Both the position numbers and the translations under genes were made by a program. From Aalborgiella sp040079635 (lineage in GTDB: Bacteria > Pseudomonadota > Gammaproteobacteria > Burkholderiales > Burkholderiaceae_C): a DNA stretch of 64,000 nucleotides. How positions within the stretch are numbered: the first letter of the stretch is position 1; every line of letters starts with the position of its first letter. Where the stretch lies: positions 62,001 through 126,000 of the forward strand of contig JBEBJY010000002.1 in NCBI GenBank assembly GCA_040079635.1. The letters run 5' to 3'. The notes under the pieces are model-generated. The model did not search any database. It was given only the letters and a program-made list of their open reading frames with translations, and was not told the DNA's origin. This document shows, piece by piece, positions 7,212-14,754 of the stretch.

Positions 7212-8060
7212 ATGAGAGAAATACCAACACCTACGTTTGATCTGTCACCCATAGCCTTACCTCGGGGGTTACTTCACCGACCCATTCAGCCGAGCAGCTT
7301 GCAGCATCAGCAAACTGCTGCAATCAGCGGACGTAGCAGTATTGAAGTTTCTTGGGCAAAACATCAAGATGAAGTAAGGGAAGCCCAGCGCCTTCGATTT
7401 GATGTGTTTGCCACTGAAATGGGGGCACGGTTGCAAACGACCCTGGCGGGCCACGATATTGATGCTTTTGACAATTATTGCGAGCATTTATTGGTGCGTG
7501 ATACAGAAACCAAGCGCGTTGTAGGTACCTACCGAGCGTTAACACCAGCGCAGGCTAAACGTGTGGGCAGCACGTACAGCGACTCAGAATTTGATTTAAC
7601 GCGCCTGCGTACTCTGCGTCCACATATGGTTGAGTTGGGGCGAAGCTGTGTACATGTTGATTACAGACAGGGTGCTGTCATCATGGCGCTTTGGGGTGCA
7701 TTGGCTGAGTTTATGGAGCGCAATCAGTTGCACACCATGATTGGCTGCGCGAGTATTCCCATGCTGCACAACGGCATTGTCAGTGGTGATGCCGCAGCGA
7801 GTATTTGGCGGCAAGTCAAAGAAAAGCATTTGGCACCGTTTGAGCAGCAAGTGACGCCGCGTTTGTCACTTCCCGTTGACGAGCTAGACGACACTTTAGA
7901 CATCGCTCCTCCTGCGTTGATCAAAGGCTACTTGCGCTTAGGTGCGAAAGTATTGGGTGCGCCCGCATGGGACCCAGATTTCAATACGGCAGATTTGCCG
8001 ATGATGATGCGCATTTCAGACATGCCAGATCGCTATCGTAAGCATTTCTTAGGTGCGTAG
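7212..8060 (+). CDS. OlsB-like GNAT N-acyltransferase
   Basis: The 282-residue protein belongs to the acyl-ACP-dependent GNAT family of OlsB (lyso-ornithine lipid synthesis) and long-chain N-acyl amino acid synthases. Recognisable parts are EAQRLRFDVFATEMGARL (about 56-73), DNYCEHLLVRD, VGTYRAL, VELGRSCVHVDYRQGAVIMALWGAL (about 141-165) and IGCASIPMLH. OlsB makes the phosphorus-free ornithine lipid precursor; the amine acceptor here is not proven. An AAGGA-like ribosome site lies just before the ATG. It heads an operon of phospholipid-replacing enzymes behind a Pho box, which supports a role in phosphate starvation. Confidence 0.8.
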   Translation: MREIPTPTFDLSPIALPRGLLHRPIQPSSLQHQQTAAISGRSSIEVSWAKHQDEVREAQRLRFDVFATEMGARLQTTLAGHDIDAFDNYCEHLLVRDTETKRVVGTYRALTPAQAKRVGSTYSDSEFDLTRLRTLRPHMVELGRSCVHVDYRQGAVIMALWGALAEFMERNQLHTMIGCASIPMLHNGIVSGDAAASIWRQVKEKHLAPFEQQVTPRLSLPVDELDDTLDIAPPALIKGYLRLGAKVLGAPAWDPDFNTADLPMMMRISDMPDRYRKHFLGA

Positions 8061-8073
8061 CCGAGGTACTGCA

Positions 8074-8970
8074 ATGCGTACTTTTTTTGAATCCGAACAA
8101 GCTTGGATTCAAGGCCTTTTAGCTAACGCTGCATGCCCCGAGTTTGAGGGGCACAAAGACGCAAAATTTCGTGCAGTGTTCATATCCGATATCCATTTAG
8201 GAACGCAGGGTTGCCAAGCTGGGCCATTGTTGGATTTTTTAAAAGCACATCCTAGTGACTACCTTTATTTAGTTGGCGACATCATTGATGGCTGGCAGTT
8301 GCGACGCAAATGGTTTTGGCCGCAGTCGCACAATGATGTGGTGCAAAAATTGCTAAGAAGTGCACGCAAAGGAACCCGTGTGATATTTGTGCCCGGCAAC
8401 CATGATGAATTTGCGCGCGGGTTTATTGGGCACCATTTTGGCGGTGTTGAAGTCGTGCAAGATGCTGTACATGTGACTGCAAAAGGTGTCAAGCTATGGG
8501 TAATTCATGGCGACTATTTTGATGGCGTTATCCAATGTGCCAAATGGCTTGCTTATGTGGGTGATAACGCTTACGAATTCACACTCAAGCTCAATCGACA
8601 TTTGAATCGATTGCGTGGACATTTTGGATTGCCATATTGGTCGTTGTCAGCGTATCTGAAGCAAAAAGTAAAAACAGCGTTGAATTATGTGACTGATTTT
8701 GAGGTGGCGGTAGCGCGTGAAGCGCGTAACCTTGGGCACGATGGTGTGGTCTGTGGGCATATACACAGAGCAGAAATGCGCACTATCGACGGGATACTGT
8801 ATTGCAATGATGGCGACTGGGTAGAAAGCCAATCAGCCTTGGTCGAGCATTTAGACGGCCGTCTAGAACTCATCCACTGGGCAGAGCAAAGTACAGTGGA
8901 TAAAAAGCAAAGCAAATTACAAGTAGCCGAACTACAAACGACACAGCATGAAATTAGTTTTAATCACTGA
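8074..8970 (+). CDS. Calcineurin-like metallophosphatase, PlcP/LpxH-like
   Basis: The start is taken at ATG 8074, preceded by GAGGT at 8062, giving 298 residues; an in-frame GTG at 8053 would overlap olsB. Metallophosphoesterase motifs are complete: ISDIHLG (Asp39, His41), VGDIIDGW (Asp69), PGNHDEF (Asn109-His110-Asp111), VIHGD and CGHIH. The fold is shared by LpxH (UDP-2,3-diacylglucosamine hydrolase) and PlcP, the phospholipase C that removes phosphate headgroups to yield diacylglycerol in phosphate-starved bacteria. Its 23-nt overlap with a GT4 glycosyltransferase, as in known plcP-agt pairs, favours PlcP. The exact substrate is inference. Confidence 0.78.
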   Translation: MRTFFESEQAWIQGLLANAACPEFEGHKDAKFRAVFISDIHLGTQGCQAGPLLDFLKAHPSDYLYLVGDIIDGWQLRRKWFWPQSHNDVVQKLLRSARKGTRVIFVPGNHDEFARGFIGHHFGGVEVVQDAVHVTAKGVKLWVIHGDYFDGVIQCAKWLAYVGDNAYEFTLKLNRHLNRLRGHFGLPYWSLSAYLKQKVKTALNYVTDFEVAVAREARNLGHDGVVCGHIHRAEMRTIDGILYCNDGDWVESQSALVEHLDGRLELIHWAEQSTVDKKQSKLQVAELQTTQHEISFNH

Positions 8971-9997
8971 CGCATGGCAGCCGCAGGTCAACGGCGTAGT
9001 AACAACGCTGGTAGAGTTGGTGCGTGAAATGCAAAAATTGGGCCATGAAGTTGAAGTCATTCATCCTGGCTTGTTTCGCACGCGACCTTGCCCTGGGTAT
9101 GCGGGCATTGATTTGGCGATTAGACCGAGGAAAATATTGGCGCAGCTACTACACAACAGCCAAGCGAATGCCATTCACATCGCGACTGAAGGTCCGTTAG
9201 GATGGGCTGCACGTGGTTATTGTGCGAAGCATGGATTAGCGTTTACAACAGCGTTTCATACTAAATTTCCAGAGATTTTGAATGCAGCGCTAAAAATACC
9301 GTTAAGCTGGGGTTATGCGCTTTTTAGGCATTTTCATAAGCCATCTTCAGGAGTGATGGTTCCTACGCTAGGCGTTTTAAGTATGCTGCAAGCACGCGGG
9401 TTTGTTAATTTACAACAATGGACACACGGTGTTGACACCGAACTATTTAGTTTCCATGCGCAACCCTATGACCATATGCCACTTGAAGGTTTAGTGCGTC
9501 CATTGGCCTTGTTTGTAGGCCGTGTTTCCTATGAGAAAAACATTGAATCGTTTTTAAAATTAAAAATGCCTGGCACAAAAATTGTTTGTGGCGTAGGGCC
9601 ACTGGAGCTCAGTTTAAAAAAACAATATCCCGAAGTGACATGGCTTGGCCTATTGGCTCGTGAGGAGTTGGCCAAAGTTTATGCGGCAGCGGACGTGTTT
9701 GTTTTTCCTAGTAAATCTGAAACTTTCGGACTCGTTTTGTTAGAAGCTATGGCATGTGGTACGCCAGTTGCGGCTTATCCAGTAGATGGTCCGCTTGAGG
9801 TACTGCGTGATGCGCGGGGGGAATCAAAAGGTGGCATTTTAGATGCAAATTTGCTGTCTGGAGCGAGTCAAGCTTTAAGACTGCCGAGAAGTGAAGCACG
9901 ACAAAGAGCAGTTCAATTTAGCTGGAGTAATGCTGCGAAAATATTCGAAAATCATTTAGTAGTTGCCAATCCAGGCAAGCTTGTTGTTGAAAGCTAA
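8948..9997 (+). CDS. GT4-family glycosyltransferase, Agt-like
   Basis: The 349-residue enzyme has the two Rossmann-like halves of GT-B glycosyltransferases. The N-terminal half starts MKLVLITDAWQPQVNGVVTTL, with a glycine-rich loop typical of the family. The C-terminal half contains LFVGRVSYEKNIESFL and the EX7E nucleotide-sugar motif (Glu258 and Glu266 in SETFGLVLLEAMACGTP). Agt enzymes add sugars to diacylglycerol to make phosphorus-free glycolipids. The 23-nt overlap with the PlcP-like gene suggests that diacylglycerol released by one is glycosylated by the other. The donor and acceptor are not evident from sequence. Confidence 0.8.
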   Translation: MKLVLITDAWQPQVNGVVTTLVELVREMQKLGHEVEVIHPGLFRTRPCPGYAGIDLAIRPRKILAQLLHNSQANAIHIATEGPLGWAARGYCAKHGLAFTTAFHTKFPEILNAALKIPLSWGYALFRHFHKPSSGVMVPTLGVLSMLQARGFVNLQQWTHGVDTELFSFHAQPYDHMPLEGLVRPLALFVGRVSYEKNIESFLKLKMPGTKIVCGVGPLELSLKKQYPEVTWLGLLAREELAKVYAAADVFVFPSKSETFGLVLLEAMACGTPVAAYPVDGPLEVLRDARGESKGGILDANLLSGASQALRLPRSEARQRAVQFSWSNAAKIFENHLVVANPGKLVVES

Positions 9998-10003
9998 ATA
10001 TTT

Positions 10004-10465
10004 ATGGATCTAGTAATTTGGCGACATGCAGAAGCTGTTGACTGGCAAGAAGGTTGCGATGATCTTGATCGTGCTTTAACAGCGCGTGGCTATAAGCAAG
10101 CCATCCGAATGGCTGAATGGCTAGACCGGCAGTTACCAGAAAACACACGCATTTTTTCTAGCCATGCAAGACGCTGTGAAGACACTGTTTGCCGCTTAGA
10201 CCGCAAATACAAAATACACAAAGATTTGTTACCTGAATCAAATGCGGGTGATATTTTGGTTTCTATTCAGTGGCCAACGGCTAAAGGCACGGTTTTATTG
10301 GTTGGTCACCAACCCATGATTGGGCAAATCATTGCTCAATCATTGGGTTTAAAAGACAGCGCTTGTGCCGTTAGAAAAGGCTCTGTTTGGTGGCTAAGAA
10401 GTCGCGAGCGAGATGGGCAAAGGCAAACCGTGCTCGTTGCCGTTCAAAGCGTTGATATGTTGTGA
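10004..10465 (+). CDS. sixA: Phosphohistidine phosphatase SixA family
   Basis: The 153-residue histidine phosphatase has the catalytic RHAEA motif at residues 7-11 and the second histidine in LLVGHQPMIG near residue 103. SixA-type enzymes remove phosphate from phosphohistidine on HPt domains or PTS proteins. It begins 6 nt after the glycosyltransferase and is the last gene of the Pho-box operon. It ends 3 nt from the convergent H1-like gene. Why a histidine phosphatase sits in a lipid-remodelling operon is unclear. Confidence 0.88.
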   Translation: MDLVIWRHAEAVDWQEGCDDLDRALTARGYKQAIRMAEWLDRQLPENTRIFSSHARRCEDTVCRLDRKYKIHKDLLPESNAGDILVSIQWPTAKGTVLLVGHQPMIGQIIAQSLGLKDSACAVRKGSVWWLRSRERDGQRQTVLVAVQSVDML

Positions 10466-10468
10466 TGC

Positions 10469-10915
10469 TTATTTGCTTGGACGCCCTGTTTTAAGCATAG
10501 GAACGGCTTTGAGGGCAAGCAAAAGCTGTGCATCTGTCATGGCTGCTAAAGCCTTGATTCCTGCGCGCAACAATTCACTTTTTTTGACAGGATGTTTTAA
10601 ATCCGCTGCACGAAGCTTTAAGTTATCCAGAATGAGATATTCAGGCTTTGGAATCGTAAAACTGTCACGAACCAATTTGATTTTCTTAGCTTTTATCGGT
10701 TTTTCAGTCAATTTTTTTGCTACAGGTAAAGGGGTGATTTTCGTTACCCCAGTATTGTCATTGACTTTTTTAGGAGCTACTTTGCTGGCCGTAGCGATGG
10801 ATTTGCTTACTGCTTTGGTAGCTGGTTTTACTGTTGACTTCGTTGCAGCATTGGAAGTTGCTTTGGGCAGTGTTTTAGTTGGTGCTTTTGATGGTGTCTT
10901 GGCTGAGGTTGTCAT
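10469..10915 (-). CDS. Lys/Ala-rich H1-like protein with conserved C-terminal domain
   Basis: Residues 1-75 of this 148-residue protein are almost only Lys, Ala, Thr, Ser, Val and Pro, resembling histone H1-like or AlgP-type nucleic-acid-binding tails. The rest is an ordered segment (KLVRDSFTIPKPEYLILDNL...KKSELLRAGIKAL...LLKAVP-type helices, ending KTGRPSK) with a ribbon-helix-helix-like look. I recognise this layout as common in Burkholderiales but know no assigned function. It lies downstream of ppk2 and ppx on the same strand, so binding polyphosphate or DNA during phosphate metabolism is a reasonable guess only. Confidence 0.75.
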   Translation of the reverse strand: MTTSAKTPSKAPTKTLPKATSNAATKSTVKPATKAVSKSIATASKVAPKKVNDNTGVTKITPLPVAKKLTEKPIKAKKIKLVRDSFTIPKPEYLILDNLKLRAADLKHPVKKSELLRAGIKALAAMTDAQLLLALKAVPMLKTGRPSK

Positions 10916-10936
10916 TGAATGCCTTTAAAAATTAAC

Positions 10937-10955
10937 GGTATATATAGTTTATACC
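10937..10955. promoter_or_regulatory. Inverted repeat upstream of the H1-like gene
   Basis: GGTATA and TATACC flank the 7-nt spacer TATAGTT in the 71-nt gap between ppx and the H1-like gene. The AT-rich stretch also resembles a -10 region on the minus strand. It may be a promoter or operator giving this gene expression separate from ppx. Confidence 0.3.
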
Positions 10956-10986
10956 ATTATTTTCAAAAATGCAATTGAGCTTGATT

Positions 10987-12498
10987 TCAAGCGTCACAGC
11001 CCAGCAAATTCAGATTCCAATTTACCTTTTTCCAAGCGACGGCTTCTTCTCGCAATAAGTGAGCTGATTGGGGAAATTCGTTTGCCCAGTCAGGTGGAAA
11101 AGTCAAAAATAAATGGCGATTTTCAATTTTTGGGATGGATAGTTTGATGCGGCCAATTTCTAAATCATTCCTTGCATGACACAAAATGACAGCCAATCGG
11201 AGACAAAACAGTTGCTGCGCAAACATGGTGTCAGTAAGTTCTAACTCCAATTTTTTCAATTTCCCTCTGTGTCCAAATATCAACATGCTAAGTCGGTGTG
11301 ACTCTGATCCCGTGAATCCAGCAATGTCAGCATTGTCAAGGATGTATGCGCCGTGTTTGTGGTAATCGCTATGCGATATTTGACATCCAATTTCGTGCAG
11401 TTGAGCAGCCCATTCCAAAGCTTTTGAATCTTGAGCCAGTTCGCTGGTGCTGACAGCCAAGTTGTTCTGAATTTGTGCAAAAAAAGTAGACGCTATTTTC
11501 GATACACGGTTGACCTGTAATGCGTCGATGCCAAAATTTCTGGCTAAACGCTTGATTGAGGCGCTACGCACATCAATTTGTCCACTATCTCGGTCTAATA
11601 AATCATACAAAACACCATGCCGCAATGCACCTTCAGCAGGATGCAATGCCTCAATTTTTAGTAAATCAAAGAGTGCGCACAGAATACTAACACCGCCTGC
11701 AATGACGGCGCGTCTGTCTTCTTTCAAGCCAACCAGCTTGATCCGATCAATATGCTGAGCCTTGATAAGTTTTTCACGTAACCATCGCAATCCAGCATGG
11801 GTGACACTCGTTTCAGCCCAAACAGCCGCCTTTAAAATATCAGAGACTGAACCAATAGTGCCAGATGAGCCATAAGCAATATCCCAATCGTCTCTTTTAT
11901 AAGTATTCAGTGACTCATCTAGTACTGCTTTGGCCGCAATTTCAGCCTTGATAAATGAGTTTTCGTCAATTTTCCCATTCGAGAAATACTTTATGGACCA
12001 AGCCACACTTCCAACGCGGTATGAGGCCATGTGATTTGCTGTTAGCCGGTGTCCCAATACAAGCTCTGTTGACCGACCACCAATGTCTATAACAAGTCGT
12101 TTTTCATCTGATTGCGGCAGTAGGTGCGAAACGCCTTGATAGATAAGCCTAGCTTCTTCTTGGCCAGAAATTACATCAATTGGAAATCCTAAAATTTCGC
12201 ATCCACGCGCTAAAAATATATCGCGATTTCGAGCCTCTCTGAGCGTTTGTGTTGCTACTGCTCGAACTTCACTAGGTTTGAAGTTGGAGAGTCGCTCCCC
12301 AAAGCGAGCTAAGCAATCCCAGCCGCGTTGCATAGCTTCTGGCGTCAAATTCCTTTCAGAATCTAATCCACTGCCCTGTCTAACCGTTTCTTTTAAATAC
12401 TCTGAACGATGAATTTGACCATGATCTAAGTTGCCAATTTCTAGACGAAAACTGTTTGACCCTAAATCTACTGCGGCTAGCCGTGTTCCGTTTTGCAT
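10987..12498 (-). CDS. ppx: Exopolyphosphatase / Ppx-GppA family
   Basis: The 503-residue protein begins with the ASKHA-type phosphate motif AAVDLGSNSFRLEIG and has the second motif VIDIGGRSTELVLG near residue 138. A C-terminal HD-like helical domain (AAQLHEIGCQISHSDYHKHGAYIL) follows. Ppx removes terminal phosphate from polyphosphate; some family members also hydrolyse pppGpp. It lies 70 nt downstream of ppk2 on the same strand, so synthesis and breakdown of polyphosphate are linked, behind a candidate Pho box. Confidence 0.93.
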   Translation of the reverse strand: MQNGTRLAAVDLGSNSFRLEIGNLDHGQIHRSEYLKETVRQGSGLDSERNLTPEAMQRGWDCLARFGERLSNFKPSEVRAVATQTLREARNRDIFLARGCEILGFPIDVISGQEEARLIYQGVSHLLPQSDEKRLVIDIGGRSTELVLGHRLTANHMASYRVGSVAWSIKYFSNGKIDENSFIKAEIAAKAVLDESLNTYKRDDWDIAYGSSGTIGSVSDILKAAVWAETSVTHAGLRWLREKLIKAQHIDRIKLVGLKEDRRAVIAGGVSILCALFDLLKIEALHPAEGALRHGVLYDLLDRDSGQIDVRSASIKRLARNFGIDALQVNRVSKIASTFFAQIQNNLAVSTSELAQDSKALEWAAQLHEIGCQISHSDYHKHGAYILDNADIAGFTGSESHRLSMLIFGHRGKLKKLELELTDTMFAQQLFCLRLAVILCHARNDLEIGRIKLSIPKIENRHLFLTFPPDWANEFPQSAHLLREEAVAWKKVNWNLNLLGCDA

Positions 12499-12568
12499 AC
12501 TAATTTTTCAAAATAACTAAAGCATAGCACTCACATGCTCAGCAATCCGATGTCGAGCCTGACGAGTG

Positions 12569-13486
12569 CTAATAAAGTGACGGTACAACTAGCTCATTAG
12601 GTATCGGGCGTCTTACATAGTCGTCATGTCTCTCTCTAGGTGGCAATATGACTGCAGGATGGTCAACTTCTTGATAGTCAATTTGTGACAAAAGATGATG
12701 AATGCAATTGAGACGTGCTTTCTTTTTATCATCAGCTTCCACAACCCACCAAGGGGCTTCAGGGATGTGCGTTCGTTCAAGCATAATTTCTTTAGCCTTT
12801 GTGTATTCTTCCCATCGACGACGTGATTCCAAGTCCATTGGGCTTAATTTCCACTGTTTTAGCGGGTCATGAATTCGTCCTAAAAATCGTATGCTTTGCT
12901 CTTCGTCTGATATTGAAAACCAGTATTTGATAAGAATAATGCCAGAGCGAGTCAGCATTTTTTCGAATTCTGGAACCGTACGAAAAAATTCTTCATACTG
13001 CTGATCATCACAAAACCCCATTACTCTTTCAACGCCCGCACGGTTATACCAACTCCGATCAAAGAGAACGATTTCTCCAGCGGCAGGCAAGTGTGAAATA
13101 AAGCGCTGAAAGTACCACTGAGTTCGTTCCCGGTCGCTAGGTGCGGGTAATGCTGCAACACGGCAGACACGTGGATTTAGCCTTTGCGTGATGCGTTTGA
13201 TAACACCACCCTTGCCCGCAGCGTCACGCCCCTCAAAGAGAATCACTACTTTCTTTTCGGTTTTTACAATCCAGTCTTGCAGCTTCACTAACTCAGCTTG
13301 CATTCTGAACAATTCACGAAAATATACTCGACGGCTTTCTCTGTATTCGTCGCTTTCAGCGGCTAATAGAGCATGTGTGACCTCATCAGAGTCGTGATCA
13401 TCGTGCTCAAGCTCGCGTTCTTCATCATAACTATCGCTCAAATCTTCGCGTATTCTTTGTATCAATTGTTCATGTTCTTTGGTCAT
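12569..13486 (-). CDS. ppk2: Polyphosphate kinase 2
   Basis: The 305-residue PPK2 contains the Walker A-like loop FEGRDAAGKGGVIKR (about 105-119), the lid module PSDRERTQWYFQR, and the Walker B-like VLFDRSWYNRAGVERVMGF. These are the standard PPK2 signatures of enzymes that phosphorylate nucleotides with polyphosphate (or the reverse). One catalytic domain is present, so it is not the fused two-domain type. The acidic N-terminus (about 15-40) is variable in the family. It diverges from pstS and is preceded by three 11-bp-phased Pho-type repeats on its own strand. Confidence 0.95.
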   Translation of the reverse strand: MTKEHEQLIQRIREDLSDSYDEERELEHDDHDSDEVTHALLAAESDEYRESRRVYFRELFRMQAELVKLQDWIVKTEKKVVILFEGRDAAGKGGVIKRITQRLNPRVCRVAALPAPSDRERTQWYFQRFISHLPAAGEIVLFDRSWYNRAGVERVMGFCDDQQYEEFFRTVPEFEKMLTRSGIILIKYWFSISDEEQSIRFLGRIHDPLKQWKLSPMDLESRRRWEEYTKAKEIMLERTHIPEAPWWVVEADDKKKARLNCIHHLLSQIDYQEVDHPAVILPPRERHDDYVRRPIPNELVVPSLY

Positions 13487-13534
13487 TTCTTACTCCACAT
13501 TTAACTTTAGACACGCCTAACATAAAATAAGTTT

Positions 13535-13563
13535 GTGACAGTAGCATGACAAAAAAGTGACTT
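13535..13563 (-). promoter_or_regulatory. Candidate Pho box for ppk2
   Basis: On the plus strand the 7-mers GTGACAG (13535), ATGACAA (13546) and GTGACTT (13557) are spaced exactly 11 bp. Read on the minus strand they are AAGTCAC, TTGTCAT and CTGTCAC, close to the PhoB repeat CTGTCAT. They end about 50 nt from the ppk2 start codon and face it. Confidence 0.75.
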
Positions 13564-13607
13564 AATTTTTTATCAAATGCATCCATTTCTTTTGTGCTAG
13601 CAGTTTT

Positions 13608-13625
13608 TTGTCACACAATTGACAT
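13608..13625 (+). promoter_or_regulatory. Candidate Pho box for pstS
   Basis: TTGTCAC at 13608 and TTGACAT at 13619 are 11 bp apart with the spacer ACAA. They lie 50 nt before the pstS ATG. The match is weaker than at 7126 and 13535, but pstS is the classic PhoB target. Confidence 0.6.
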
Positions 13626-13675
13626 AAAAACTACTTAAAGTACAGCCATTGTTCAACAACCAATGAGGTTTCTCA

Positions 13676-14719
13676 ATGAAGTTTTCATCTAAATTTACAC
13701 TAGCTACTGTTGCTGGTATCACTGCTTTGACGCATTCTTTTGGCGCTTTCGCGCAAGATGTTACAGGTGCTGGCGCATCATTTCCTGCGCCTTTGTATTC
13801 AAAATGGGCTTCTGATTACAACAAGGCAACTGGTGTCAAGATCAATTACCAATCTGTGGGTTCTGGCGCGGGCATCAAGCAAATTGACGCTAAAACGGTT
13901 GATTTTGGTGCATCTGATATGCCATTGAAAGACGACGAGTTGAAAGCCAAGGGTTTGGTGCAATTCCCAACGGTTATTGGTGGTGTTGTACCGGTTGTTA
14001 ACATTAAAGGCATTGCGCCAGGACAATTGAAGCTTAACGGTCAAGTTCTTGGTGATATTTATCTGGGGAAAATTACAAAATGGGATGATGCTGCTATCAA
14101 GGCATTGAATCCAACTCTTGCTTTGCCCTCGGACGTTATTTCGCCCGTTCGTCGCGCGGACGGATCAGGAACAAGTTTTATATTTACTAACTACTTGAGT
14201 AAAGTAAATGCTGAGTGGAAGTCAAAAGTGGGTGAGGGAACTGCAGTGAATTGGCCTGTTGGGGCTGGTGGCAAGGGAAATGAAGGCGTAGCAGCATTTG
14301 TGAACCGTCTTCCTAATTCTATTGGTTATGTTGAATATGCCTACGTAAAACAAAACAAAATGACTTTTGCAGTGATGCAAAATGCCGCTGGCACTTTTGT
14401 CTCTCCTGATGATTTGACTTTTAAGGCAGCTGCCGCAGGTGCGGATTGGGCAAAGAGTTTCTACCAGATTTTGACAAATCAAGCTGGCAAAGATGCTTGG
14501 CCTTTGACGGGGGCAACGTTTATTTTGATGCACAAAGCGCAAGATAAGCCCGTTCAAGCAACAGCTACATTGAAGTTTTTTGATTGGGGTTACAAGAATG
14601 GTGATAAAACTGCTGAGGATTTGGATTATTCGCCTATGCCAGCTAGTGTTAAGACAGCGATTGAGAAATCTTGGATGGAAATTAAAGACGGTACGGGTAA
14701 GTCTGTGGCAGTGAAATAA
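13676..14719 (+). CDS. pstS: Phosphate-binding periplasmic protein PstS
   Basis: PstS captures inorganic phosphate for the PstCAB importer. The 347-residue precursor has a Sec signal peptide with likely cleavage after Ala26 (SFGAFA-QDVTG). The family pattern GAGASFPAPLYSKW is followed by VGSGAGIKQ, DFGASDMPL and RRADGSGTSFIFTNYLS, which form the phosphate pocket. Length matches the family. It is the first gene of pstSCAB-phoU-phoB-phoR and has a Pho box upstream. Confidence 0.96.
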   Translation: MKFSSKFTLATVAGITALTHSFGAFAQDVTGAGASFPAPLYSKWASDYNKATGVKINYQSVGSGAGIKQIDAKTVDFGASDMPLKDDELKAKGLVQFPTVIGGVVPVVNIKGIAPGQLKLNGQVLGDIYLGKITKWDDAAIKALNPTLALPSDVISPVRRADGSGTSFIFTNYLSKVNAEWKSKVGEGTAVNWPVGAGGKGNEGVAAFVNRLPNSIGYVEYAYVKQNKMTFAVMQNAAGTFVSPDDLTFKAAAAGADWAKSFYQILTNQAGKDAWPLTGATFILMHKAQDKPVQATATLKFFDWGYKNGDKTAEDLDYSPMPASVKTAIEKSWMEIKDGTGKSVAVK

Positions 14720-14754
14720 TCGGATATAAATTATAAATATTGATGGAGTAAAAA

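Noticed and set aside
8053..8073. GTG 8053 as the start of the PlcP/LpxH-like gene
   Set aside because: It lies inside the OlsB-like gene; ATG 8074 has a GAGGT site and gives a normal N-terminus.
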